Of a DNA stretch of 28,904 nucleotides, positions 23,182 to 28,904 are shown piece after piece. Under the pieces are notes generated by a model. That model was given only the letters and a program-made list of their open reading frames with translations, was not told the DNA's origin and made no database searches. Positions within the stretch are counted from its first letter, which is position 1. Each line of letters opens with the position of its first letter. The stretch is taken from contig JBBQDZ010000005.1 in the NCBI GenBank assembly GCA_038320185.1, positions 1 to 28,904 of the forward strand, written 5' to 3'. A program made the translations under genes and the position numbers. The DNA comes from JBBQDZ01 sp038320185. GTDB taxonomy: Bacteria; Actinomycetota; Thermoleophilia; Gaiellales; Gaiellaceae.

Positions 23182-24024
23182 ATGAAGCTCTGCATGTTCA
23201 CGCCGCTGGATCGCGAGCTCGAGCGCGGGTGGCCGGGCCGGATCGAGGGCGATCGTGTGATCCAGCTCGCGGCGCAGACGCTCCAGTCGCTCCTCACGGG
23301 AGGAGGCGTGGCGCGCGAGCATGCCGAGTATCCGCTCTCGGAGGTGCGCCTGCTCCCGCCCGTCCTCCACCCGCCGTCGGTACGCGACTTCTACGCCTTC
23401 GAGCAGCACGTCGCGACAGCGCGGTCGCAGAGGGGCCTCGAGGTGCCCCGCGAGTGGTACGAGATCCCGGTCTTCTACTTCTCGAACCCCGCGGCGATTT
23501 ACGGCCCCGGCGACGACATTCCGTATCCCGCCGGAACCTCCGAGCTCGACTACGAGCTCGAGATCGCGGCCGTGATCGGCGCCGAGGGCCGGATCGGGGG
23601 CTTCACGATCATGAACGACTGGTCCGCACGCGACCTCCAGCGGGCTGAGATGAAGGTCGGTCTCGGGCCCGCCAAGGGCAAGGACTTCGCGACGAGCCTC
23701 GGGCCGTTGCTCGTGACGACCGACGAGTTCGACGGCCGCTCGGCGGAGATGGTCGCGCGCGTCAACGGCGAGGAGCGCTCTCGCGGGAACCTGCGCGACC
23801 TGCACCACTCATGGGAGACGATTCTCGCTCAAGCCGGCCGGAACACGCGGCTGTTCCCGGGGGACGTGCTCGGCTCCGGCACGGTCGGAACCGGCTGCAT
23901 CCTCGAGCGCGGCGACGGCCGCTGGCTCCAGCCGGGCGACGTGGTCGAGCTCGAGGTCGAGGGCATCGGCGTGCTCGAGAACCGGGTCGGAGTTCCGCTT
24001 GTGGGGGCCGGGGCTCCCGCCTAG
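23182..24024 (+). CDS. Fumarylacetoacetate hydrolase family protein
   Basis: 280 residues. The FAH fold is shown by PSVRDFYAFEQHV, PVFYFSNPAAIYGPGDDI, the metal site SELDYELEIAAVIG (Glu-x-Glu) followed by GFTIMNDWSARDLQ with the third ligand, KGKDFATSLGPLLV, and GDVLGSGTVGTGC. The family cleaves C-C bonds of beta-diketone acids; with HPPD and HGD close by, 4-fumarylacetoacetate is the likely substrate, though related decarboxylases share these motifs. ATG follows the CDF stop codon with no gap, so translation is coupled. No maleylacetoacetate isomerase gene is nearby. Confidence 0.93.
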   Translation: MKLCMFTPLDRELERGWPGRIEGDRVIQLAAQTLQSLLTGGGVAREHAEYPLSEVRLLPPVLHPPSVRDFYAFEQHVATARSQRGLEVPREWYEIPVFYFSNPAAIYGPGDDIPYPAGTSELDYELEIAAVIGAEGRIGGFTIMNDWSARDLQRAEMKVGLGPAKGKDFATSLGPLLVTTDEFDGRSAEMVARVNGEERSRGNLRDLHHSWETILAQAGRNTRLFPGDVLGSGTVGTGCILERGDGRWLQPGDVVELEVEGIGVLENRVGVPLVGAGAPA

Positions 24025-24072
24025 AGTCGACGAACGAGGAGAGGGGTCATAGGCCTGCTCAGCGGGATTCCC

Positions 24073-24123
24073 GACAGTCCCTCGGTCATGCCTCGAACGA
24101 CTGGTCCGAGGGACTGTCCCTCG
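24073..24123 (+). terminator. Hairpin between convergent FAH-family and DUF5519 genes
   Basis: Perfect 13-bp arms GACAGTCCCTCGG (24073-24085) and its complement (24106-24118) enclose a 20-nt loop. The right arm is also part of a 17-nt palindrome CGAGGGACTGTCCCTCG (24107-24123), giving an alternative structure. Position just before the end of the minus-strand gene suggests a bidirectional terminator, though there is no T-tract. Confidence 0.6.
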
Positions 24124-24126
24124 AGC

Positions 24127-24468
24127 TCAGCCAGCTTCGCGCGCCGCCGCTCGCGCCCGTGCCACCCGCGCACGCTCGTAGCCCAGGCGGAAGAGCTCGA
24201 TCACCTCGGCCAGGTCCTCCTCCCCGGCGATCGGCCTGGAGACCCAGCCGGAATCCGGCATGACGTGGTGGGGCAGCGCGCGGCCCGTCTCGACCAGCAT
24301 GTCCCGGATCCTCCGCGGGAACGGCAGGTCGGCGAGCCGCGACCCGTGCAGGTGTCCGAGCTCGCGCTTCCCGAGCCGGAACTCGACGCCGCCGAAGCGG
24401 TGGGGCCCCAACTCGACACCCTCCCAGCTTCCGACCTCGCGGGCAATTCGGCCGCCGATATCCTCCAC
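24127..24468 (-). CDS. Luciferase-domain (DUF5519-like) small protein
   Basis: 113 residues. Conserved pattern: HRFGGVEFRLGKRELGHLHG, RLADLPFPRRIRD, LVETGRALPHHVMPDSGWVS and EDLAEVIELFRLGYERA, matching the small luciferase-like/DUF5519 domain found widely in bacteria, whose biochemical role I do not know. The C-terminus is Arg/Ala-rich. GTG at 24468 is fixed by TAGAAA 7 nt upstream. It diverges from homogentisate dioxygenase with only 2 bp between the start codons. A frameshifted relative lies at 16592-16959. Confidence 0.85.
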   Translation of the reverse strand: MEDIGGRIAREVGSWEGVELGPHRFGGVEFRLGKRELGHLHGSRLADLPFPRRIRDMLVETGRALPHHVMPDSGWVSRPIAGEEDLAEVIELFRLGYERARVARARAAAREAG

Positions 24469-24473
24469 ACATG
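24459..24473 (+). promoter_or_regulatory. Leaderless promoter of hmgA, inside the DUF5519 gene
   Basis: TATCCT (24459-24464), 6 nt, ATG at 24471. The box occupies codons 2-4 of the divergent gene, and the two -10 boxes are mirror-placed around the start codons. Confidence 0.55.
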
Positions 24474-24481
24474 CCTTTCTA
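24466..24481 (-). promoter_or_regulatory. Leaderless promoter of the DUF5519 gene, inside hmgA
   Basis: TAGAAA (24476-24481, minus strand), 7 nt, GTG at 24468. The box occupies codons 2-4 of homogentisate dioxygenase. Its last base deviates from TAnnnT. Confidence 0.5.
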
Positions 24482-25682
24482 CCAGCGCCTCGGCGAGGTC
24501 CCGCGCAAGCGGCACATCCAGGTCCGCGACAACGGGCGGCTCCTCACCGAGGAGGTGATGGGGCTCGAGGGCTTCGACGGCAACGAGTCGATCCTCTACC
24601 ACCTCCAGTCGCCGTGCCGGATCCTGAAGCTCGGCGACTTCGAGCCGATCGAGCGGGACGAGTGGGTCCCCGGCGCGCACGCCCACCGGCACTTCGCGAC
24701 CTTCGACGTCGAGCCCGAGGGCGACCCGATCTCGGGCCGCCGGCTCCTGATGTGGAACGACGATGTCGAGATCTCGCTCTGCCGCCCCACCGAGGAGCTC
24801 GAGGGCTTCTATCGCAACGGCGAGGGCGACGAGGTGATCTTCGTCCACGAGGGTTCCGGCGTGCTCGAGACGATCTTCGGCGAGCTCCCTTACCGCCAGG
24901 GCGACTACGTCGTCGTGCCGCGCGGGACGACCTATCGCTTCCGCGCCGAAGGGCCGCAGCGCCACCTCGTGTTCGAATCGCCGGGCCTGATCGAGATCCC
25001 GCGCCGCTACCGCAACGATTACGGGCAACTACTCGAGCACGCGCCCTACTACCACCGCGACGTCCACCCGCCGACAGAGCTCCACACGCACCGCGAAAAG
25101 GGCGAGTTCACCGTGAAGGTGCGCGTGCGGGGCGGCCACCAGACCTACCTCCTCGACTACCACCCCTTCGACGTCGTCGGGTGGGACGGCTACGTCTACC
25201 CCTGGACGTTCAACATCAACGACTTCGAGCCGATCACGGGGCGCATCCACATGCCGCCGCCCTCGCACCAGACCTTTGCGGGTCAGAACTTCGTCATCTG
25301 CTCGTTCTGCCCGCGCAAGCTCGACTTCGACCCGCTCGCGATCCCGATCCCCTACCACCACTCGAACCTGAACTCCGAGGAGATGATCTATTACGTCTCG
25401 GGCAACTTCGGCTCGCGCCGGGGCATTGAGGTGGGCTCGGTCACTCTCCACCCCTCGGGCATCCCGCACGGCCCGCACCCCGGGCTGGCGGAGCGCTCGA
25501 TCGGACTGACGGAGACGCACGAGCTGGCCGTGATGTGCGACACCTTCCATCCACTGCGGCTGACGAAGCTCGCGAAGGCACTGGACGACGGGAAGTACGC
25601 CTACTCCTGGAATGAGGATTTGGTCGCGGCGGACGGCCAGAGCGCCGACGAGGATCCGGCAGGCGTCACCTCGCACCTGTAG
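24471..25682 (+). CDS. hmgA: Homogentisate 1,2-dioxygenase
   Basis: 403 residues, the usual bacterial length. Cupin protein with the Fe(II) ligands His297 and Glu303 (YHHSNLNSEEMIYY) and His333 (SGIPHGPHPG), the same H-x5-E...H layout as in the human enzyme. Other family blocks: LSTER-equivalent EWVPGAHAHRHFATF, GDEVIFVHEGSGVLETIFGE, YVVVPRGTTYRF, WDGYVYPWTFNINDFEPITG and GRIHMPPPSHQTF. It opens homogentisate to maleylacetoacetate. It follows HPPD and the FAH-family gene in the same cluster. A decayed copy of residues about 180-250 lies 1.1 kb downstream. Confidence 0.96.
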   Translation: MPFYQRLGEVPRKRHIQVRDNGRLLTEEVMGLEGFDGNESILYHLQSPCRILKLGDFEPIERDEWVPGAHAHRHFATFDVEPEGDPISGRRLLMWNDDVEISLCRPTEELEGFYRNGEGDEVIFVHEGSGVLETIFGELPYRQGDYVVVPRGTTYRFRAEGPQRHLVFESPGLIEIPRRYRNDYGQLLEHAPYYHRDVHPPTELHTHREKGEFTVKVRVRGGHQTYLLDYHPFDVVGWDGYVYPWTFNINDFEPITGRIHMPPPSHQTFAGQNFVICSFCPRKLDFDPLAIPIPYHHSNLNSEEMIYYVSGNFGSRRGIEVGSVTLHPSGIPHGPHPGLAERSIGLTETHELAVMCDTFHPLRLTKLAKALDDGKYAYSWNEDLVAADGQSADEDPAGVTSHL

Positions 25683-25714
25683 TTAACGACAACGACGATT
25701 GGAGCGGCGCAGCG

Positions 25715-26230
25715 CTAGGAGAGTCGCTCCAGAACGAGCGCGAGGCTCTGCTCAACGCTGAGGCCGGTCGTGTCGATTCGGCTTCCGAGAGACCATTCCG
25801 CGCAACGCGCGTGCTGGGCGCGCGTGTGCTCCTCACGGACCCCCTTCTCTCGCTGAGCCGATCGAGAGAGCGTTTCATCGAGCGAGGGCAAGACAACCAC
25901 GAGCTTCCACGCCAGACCATCGAGCCGAGGCTGCCAGTATTGAGCGAAGTCACGAGGCTCGAGCACATCGTCGACTGCGACGTCGTAGCCGCCATCGACG
26001 AACGTCCGCGCAAGCGCGCAGGTCGCTGCGACACTCAACCGATACTGCTCTTCTTGAAGGTCGTCGGGCTTCTGTGGGTCACCTAGTCCGCTGACGATCA
26101 AGTGCCTGATCTCGTCGAGTTCCATGTGCGCTGCGCGCTCGCGCATCGCACACCAGGCCCTGGCGAGCGTCGACTTCCCCGCTCCCGCAGGACCGCCGAA
26201 CAACGCGACCATCCCCGTCCTGCGCGGCAT
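25715..26230 (-). CDS. P-loop kinase-like ATPase (AAA_33-type)
   Basis: 171 residues. The Walker A motif GGPAGAGKST lies at residues 12-21; a DEIRHLIVSGLGDPQ segment follows as in small kinases that bind a nucleotide or hydroxyl substrate, and VAVDDVLEPRDF resembles Walker B. The LSRSAQREKG stretch would form the lid arginines. Such proteins phosphorylate sugars, nucleosides or antibiotics; nothing fixes the substrate, and no antitoxin-like partner supports a zeta-toxin reading. ATG chosen from TAGGGT 6 nt upstream. Convergent with hmgA, 32 bp apart. Confidence 0.8.
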   Translation of the reverse strand: MPRRTGMVALFGGPAGAGKSTLARAWCAMRERAAHMELDEIRHLIVSGLGDPQKPDDLQEEQYRLSVAATCALARTFVDGGYDVAVDDVLEPRDFAQYWQPRLDGLAWKLVVVLPSLDETLSRSAQREKGVREEHTRAQHARCAEWSLGSRIDTTGLSVEQSLALVLERLS

Positions 26231-26242
26231 CTAGCGACCCTA
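26228..26242 (-). promoter_or_regulatory. Leaderless promoter of the P-loop kinase gene
   Basis: TAGGGT (26237-26242, minus strand), 6 nt, ATG at 26230, in the short gap behind the TolB-like relic. Confidence 0.58.
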
Positions 26243-26275
26243 GATCACGGCGCCCTCATCGCGTTCGGCACAGGC

Positions 26276-26762
26276 CTATTGCCCTTTCGTTAGCCGGACG
26301 ATATGCGACCCGTCAGGGTTGACGAGGTAGATGTCGCTCGACCCATCGGCCGCTCGCGCGGCGAATGCGATTCGCCTCCCGCCCGACGACCAGGCGGGAG
26401 CGTTTCCGAGCATCCGCGTCAGTCGCCTCACCCGCTGTGTGCGGAGGTCGATGATGAAGAGCGGGCCGAACTCTGCGGTCGCCAGACCGGTGTTCGACTT
26501 TGGCGCGGCGAAGACGATGCGACGATCGTCCGGCGACCACGATGGATGGATGGATGGCGGGAGTGTGGATCAGCAGCGGCAGCGACTCCTCGCCCGTCGC
26601 GTTGACGATGCCGATCGCGTGGCTGGGAGGTGACGAGTAGGCGATCTCATCTCCGTCGGGTGACCAGGCGGGAGTGAGGTAGTCGGTCCAGTCGCAGCTG
26701 GGCTACCGCGGCAGAAGGCGTCGGACGCCTGAGCCGTCGGCGTTCATGACGTCGATCTCAGA
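26276..26762 (-). pseudogene. Decayed TolB-like (PD40) beta-propeller gene
   Basis: On the minus strand the reading gives typical PD40 blades: EIDVMNADGSGVRRLLPR, then YLTPAWSPDGDEIAYSS, HPSWSPDDRRIVFAA, NAPAWSSGGRRIAFAA, and DIYLVNPDGSHIVRLTKGQ followed by a stop at 26276. The gene is broken by a TAG at 26703-26705 and by a frameshift inside a tetranucleotide repeat at 26541-26557, and its 5' end stops abruptly against an hmgA fragment at about 26763. Only a C-terminal remnant is left. TolB-like propellers are usually parts of exported or sensor proteins. Confidence 0.78.
26541..26557 (+). repeat. GATG tetranucleotide tract
   Basis: Four GATG units plus one G. Removing one 4-bp unit would join the two frames of the TolB-like remnant (ending IHPSWSPDD), so the tract most likely gained a unit by slipped-strand replication. 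Confidence 0.75.
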
Positions 26763-26764
26763 GG

Positions 26765-27015
26765 GCCGCGACCGCAACGAGTACGGGCAGCTCCTCGAGC
26801 ACGCGCTCAACTACCGCGGGGACATTCACCCGCCGACCGTGCTCCACAGCCACCGCGAGAAGGCGAGTTCACGGTGAAAGTGCGCGTGCGCGGCGGCCAC
26901 CAGGCCTACCTCCTCGACTACCCTTCGACGTCGTCGGCTGGGACGGCTACGTCTACCCCTCGACGTTCGGTATCAAGCGGAAGGGCCGCCCCGGCACGCC
27001 CGCCCACCGGCACTT
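26765..27015 (+). pseudogene. Decayed, rearranged fragment of homogentisate dioxygenase
   Basis: From about 26765 to 26976 the DNA matches hmgA codons for residues about 180-250 (DRNEYGQLLEHALNYRGDIH, PPTVLHSHREK, GEFTVKVRVRGGHQAYLLDY, PFDVVGWDGYVYPSTFGI), with a 1-base loss after HREK and a 4-base loss before PFDVV, each shifting the frame. A second short piece at 26990-27015 matches 24 of 26 bases of hmgA 24669-24694 (PGAHAHRH region), which lies earlier in the parent gene, so the order is scrambled. It is a dead copy, probably a paralogue or an old duplication. Confidence 0.85.
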
Positions 27016-27020
27016 ATGCT
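27015..27020 (+). promoter_or_regulatory. Possible -10 box of the 27054 gene
   Basis: TATGCT, 33 nt before the ATG, with AGGAGG 9 nt ahead of it. This gene would have a normal leader and ribosome-binding site, unlike most of its neighbours. Confidence 0.4.
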
Positions 27021-27053
27021 CAGCCCCGAACCCCGACCGAGGAGGACGGCTCC

Positions 27054-27344
27054 ATGACTGAGCACGTACGTGTCGCCACCTTCAACGCTGACGCGGCCGC
27101 ACTCGACGCGGTGCTCGAGGAGATCAACTCCCAGGAGGGCCCGCCCGAGGGTGTGCCTGCAAAGAGCCTCCTCGTCCTCGCCGATCGCTCGGCCGGCAAG
27201 GCGGTCTTCGTCGCCCGCTTTGGATCCGAGGAAGACCTGAAGCAGGGGAGTGAGACGCTCGACAAGATGAGTCCGCCGACGGGGGCCATGCGGCGCATCT
27301 CCGTCGACACCTACGAGGTGGTGCTCGACCGGCAGGCTCCGTAG
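27054..27344 (+). CDS. Small dimeric alpha/beta-barrel-like protein (96 aa)
   Basis: The pattern VRVATFNADAAALDAVLEEI, then SLLVLADRSAGKAVFVARFG, SEEDLKQGSETLDKMSPPTG and RRISVDTYEVVLD has the beta-alpha-beta-beta-alpha-beta layout of ABM/EthD-like small proteins, but no specific family can be named. A clear Shine-Dalgarno AGGAGG lies about 8 nt upstream of the ATG. An upstream in-frame extension runs through the hmgA relic and is not real. Confidence 0.8.
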   Translation: MTEHVRVATFNADAAALDAVLEEINSQEGPPEGVPAKSLLVLADRSAGKAVFVARFGSEEDLKQGSETLDKMSPPTGAMRRISVDTYEVVLDRQAP

Positions 27345-27664
27345 AGGTCGCTGACCTTTCGGCCTGCGTCAGCCTCCTCGCGCGCGGTAGGTACCGGCCG
27401 CGCTCGATTGCGCGCTGACGTCCGGAAACGGCCCAGGCATGTCGAGCGCCCCCTCGGCGCGGTCGAGCAGGAGCTCGAACAGAGGGCGCGATTTTCGCCT
27501 CGAGCAGCGAGTCGAAGGCCTCAGCCGCGAGCACCTTGTCGCGGACGCAGCTGCCGAAGGATCGGCATGTCCCCGGGAGTCCCTGACCGGTTCAGGATCG
27601 GTGACCGGTCGAGGCAGGTAGCGCGAGCGAAGCGGCCTCCGCGCGGCGCGGCCGGCGGAACCCT
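27345..27664 (-). other. Gene-poor interval with a possible relic
   Basis: 320 bp with no intact gene. On the minus strand two adjacent frames give protein-like pieces, VLAAEAFDSLLEAKI (about 27535-27490) and then LFELLLDRAEGALDMPGPFP (about 27483-27424), as if one gene had been frameshifted; I cannot identify it. A GACCGGT direct repeat lies near 27583-27610. Confidence 0.3.
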
Positions 27665-28192
27665 TCACCGCCCGGGGTTGTTGCGTTCCCGGATCAGTTC
27701 GAGTGTCCTGCGGAGGATAGGCAGCTGCATGCTGTCCTTCTCGCGGTTCGCGGCTTCCTTCGAGCGGATCACGTCCGCGAGGGAGGCAACCGGGACGACG
27801 ATGCCGGCGATTCGCTCCCGCTTCGCTCCCCGGTGAAGATCCACGTATCCGCCTGTTCCCGCTGGAGAGAAGACGAGGTCGAGGTCGCCAGCGCGGGTCA
27901 CGAGCGTCCAGCTCTCGGCAGTCGCGAGCGTGCCTGTGTCGATCGGGAACGGAACGCCCTCCGGAGAGCTCGGACTTCGGAGGCGGGCCTCGAGATCGCG
28001 GAGCGCACGAGCCAGCCGCTCGAGGTTCTCGCGCGAGTTGTCCGGTGTGACGTCGAGATCGGTCGTCAGGATGGGCGCTCCAGCGGAGACCGCCGCGATC
28101 GCGCCGATAACGACGTAGCGGACGTGATGGGCCTCGAGCGCCCGGAGGATCTCGCCGGGCTCGAAGTCCGCCAGCCCGGGAGGCCTGCTCAC
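27665..28192 (-). CDS. Nucleotidyltransferase, AbiEii/MNT-like (putative toxin)
   Basis: 175 residues. Nucleotidyltransferase fold: YVVIGAIAAVSAGAPILTTD then LDVTPD, with the metal-binding Asp45-x-Asp47 pair, a third acidic site in TRAGDLDLVFSP (Asp103/Asp105), and the C-terminal SLADVIRSKEAANREKD motif typical of AbiEii-like and DUF6036-like proteins. Such enzymes act as toxins by adding nucleotides to tRNA or by modifying proteins. GTG 28192 overlaps the XRE gene stop (GTGA), so both are translated together. An alternative is a resistance-type nucleotidyltransferase, but the partner argues for toxin-antitoxin. Confidence 0.82.
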   Translation of the reverse strand: MSRPPGLADFEPGEILRALEAHHVRYVVIGAIAAVSAGAPILTTDLDVTPDNSRENLERLARALRDLEARLRSPSSPEGVPFPIDTGTLATAESWTLVTRAGDLDLVFSPAGTGGYVDLHRGAKRERIAGIVVPVASLADVIRSKEAANREKDSMQLPILRRTLELIRERNNPGR

Positions 28193-28491
28193 ACCCCGTA
28201 CACGTGTTTCACGCCCCGTACGGCCCGGTCGACGCGCTCCTCCGGGGTCAAGGCCAACGTCGCGGCAATCATCGTCGCGTCGTGCTCCTCCAGGTCGGCG
28301 TTGAAGAGACGGAAACCGAGCTCCAGGCCGCAACCACGGATCAGGCGGCGCAGCGTCTCGAGGCTCGGCGCGACGTCGCCACGCTCGTAGCGACTGATCT
28401 GCGAGCGTGCGATCTTCAGTCGCGAGGCAACCTCGCCCTGCGTCAGCCCCGCTCGCAGTCGAGCTTCGCGAAGCAAATCGCCGCTGACCAT
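28189..28491 (-). CDS. XRE-family HTH regulator (putative antitoxin)
   Basis: 100 residues. HTH_3 domain at residues 5-55: LLREARLRAGLTQGEVASRL, KIARSQISRYERGDVAPSLE, TLRRLIRGCGLEL. The C-terminal part (ALTPEERVDRAVRGVK) is short and probably contacts the partner. It is the first gene of a two-gene unit with the nucleotidyltransferase. ATG 28491 is chosen because TAGGAT lies 7 nt before it; a TTG at 28497 would disrupt that spacing. An inverted repeat just upstream suggests self-repression. Confidence 0.9.
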   Translation of the reverse strand: MVSGDLLREARLRAGLTQGEVASRLKIARSQISRYERGDVAPSLETLRRLIRGCGLELGFRLFNADLEEHDATMIAATLALTPEERVDRAVRGVKHVYGV

Positions 28492-28504
28492 GAACAAGAT
28501 CCTA
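28489..28504 (-). promoter_or_regulatory. Leaderless promoter of the XRE/nucleotidyltransferase pair
   Basis: TAGGAT (28499-28504, minus strand), 7 nt, ATG at 28491, in the only AT-rich patch of this region. Confidence 0.62.
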
Positions 28505-28505
28505 G

Positions 28506-28524
28506 CAACAAATATGTTTCGTTG
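28506..28524 (-). promoter_or_regulatory. Inverted repeat, likely operator of the XRE gene
   Basis: CAACAAATATGTTTCGTTG (plus-strand reading) has arms CAACAAA and TTCGTTG-like halves (six Watson-Crick pairs and one G:T) around a 5-nt centre. It sits directly upstream of the -10 box, between -10 and -35 positions, where a bound HTH dimer would block polymerase. Confidence 0.5.
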
Positions 28525-28756
28525 AGATATCGATGAGCTAAATCAGCTTCACGGATGCCTGAGTGGCACGGGCACGCGGGCGACTATCGGGCTCCTGACG
28601 ATGGATCTGTCGGGTTGGGAGTTCGTCGGGGCGACACGATCACCCGCCCGCGGCGCGCGGGGCGCGATCGAGTATCTGATCCACGCTCGCCGGCGGACGG
28701 ATACCGCGGCGTCTCCGTGATGCTCGGCGGGACAAGGATGCCCCCTGCCCGGGCGT
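28525..28756 (+). other. Intergenic, nothing recognisable
   Basis: The interval between the XRE gene and the end of the next minus-strand gene holds no gene I can support. A plus-strand frame (LLTMDLSGWEFVGATRSPAR) reads protein-like for about 40 residues but has no partner frame or start signal. Confidence 0.3.
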
Positions 28757-28904
28757 CTAGGCCACGGGAAGGAGTAGGTCGATCTCGTCGCGGTGGCGAT
28801 AGAACTCGATGCTCGGCCTCGTCTCATCGGGGCTGGCCGACTTCACGAGCGCCTCGAAGGTCGGGCCGATGCGCTCGTACACCTTGGGTGGCTCGCCGCG
28901 AAGG
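28757..28904 (-). CDS. C-terminal end of a GyrI-like/effector-binding-domain protein (partial)
   Basis: 49 codons run off the right edge. The readable end is KVYERIGPTFEALVKSASPD, then ETRPSIEFYRHRDEIDLLLP and VA before TAG. The phrasing (tyrosine/isoleucine motif, FYR, acidic pair and final PV) recalls the GyrI-like or AraC effector-binding domain, but too little is present for certainty. Confidence 0.5.
   Translation of the reverse strand, partial: LRGEPPKVYERIGPTFEALVKSASPDETRPSIEFYRHRDEIDLLLPVA

Noticed and set aside
25715..26230. Zeta-type toxin
   Set aside because: It has a Walker A motif of the right kind but no antitoxin-like partner and no zeta-specific substrate motif.
26303..26633. 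Plus-strand frames of about 100 codons
   Set aside because: They are antisense to the TolB-like remnant, whose PD40 blades are clear on the minus strand.
28549..28827. A 92-codon minus-strand frame near the right end
   Set aside because: It runs through the C-terminus of the partial effector-binding-domain gene in another frame and shows no protein-like pattern.

Overview
This 28.9 kb window is GC-rich (roughly 70 percent) bacterial chromosome. A PimA-like mannosyltransferase, a MenG-type methyltransferase, DUF1707 and a form II molybdenum hydroxylase, together with many leaderless start codons, point to a high-GC actinobacterium. My best guess is a deep-branching soil lineage such as Thermoleophilia/Gaiellales. 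That placement is inference; there is no rRNA or tRNA gene in the window to confirm it.

Layout. (1) 2-2980, plus strand: an overlapping trio of a GT4 glycosyltransferase (cut by the window edge), a UPF0104 flippase-like membrane protein and glycerate kinase. (2) 2951-7651, minus strand: cyclic-nucleotide-binding protein, xseB/xseA, a 64-residue conserved-looking protein, a long coiled-coil protein, a polytopic membrane protein and a UbiE/MenG-type methyltransferase. (3) 7708-13183, plus: an unknown protein, a DUF1707 protein, the three subunits of a form II CoxL-type molybdenum hydroxylase, and a small unknown protein. (4) 13242-15360: a 39-residue membrane microprotein diverging from proline dehydrogenase, which overlaps a short class III aminotransferase. 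(5) 15541-18051, minus: an exported SGNH-like hydrolase, a frameshifted luciferase-domain (DUF5519-like) gene, a FabL-type enoyl-ACP reductase and a small protein. (6) 18083-25682, mostly plus: EamA and DHA2 transporters, then homogentisate-pathway genes (HPPD, FAH-family, HGD) mixed with a CDF metal transporter and a divergent DUF5519 gene. HPPD makes homogentisate, HGD opens its ring and FAH would finish; maleylacetoacetate isomerase is not in the window. (7) 25715-28904: a worn region with a P-loop kinase, a decayed TolB-like propeller gene, a decayed second copy of part of HGD, a small barrel-like protein, an XRE/nucleotidyltransferase pair resembling a toxin-antitoxin module, and the end of a further gene.

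The most striking property is how genes start. Fourteen genes have TAnnnT exactly 6 or 7 nt before an ATG/GTG, the spacing expected if the first transcribed base is the start codon; three more are close variants. Stop codons (TAG) of two upstream genes form part of the next gene's -10 box. HGD and its divergent neighbour have start codons only 2 bp apart, so each promoter lies inside the other gene. The other recurrent theme is palindromic elements in convergent intergenic gaps and in the coxS-coxL gap. I found no CRISPR array, prophage, insertion sequence or RNA gene.
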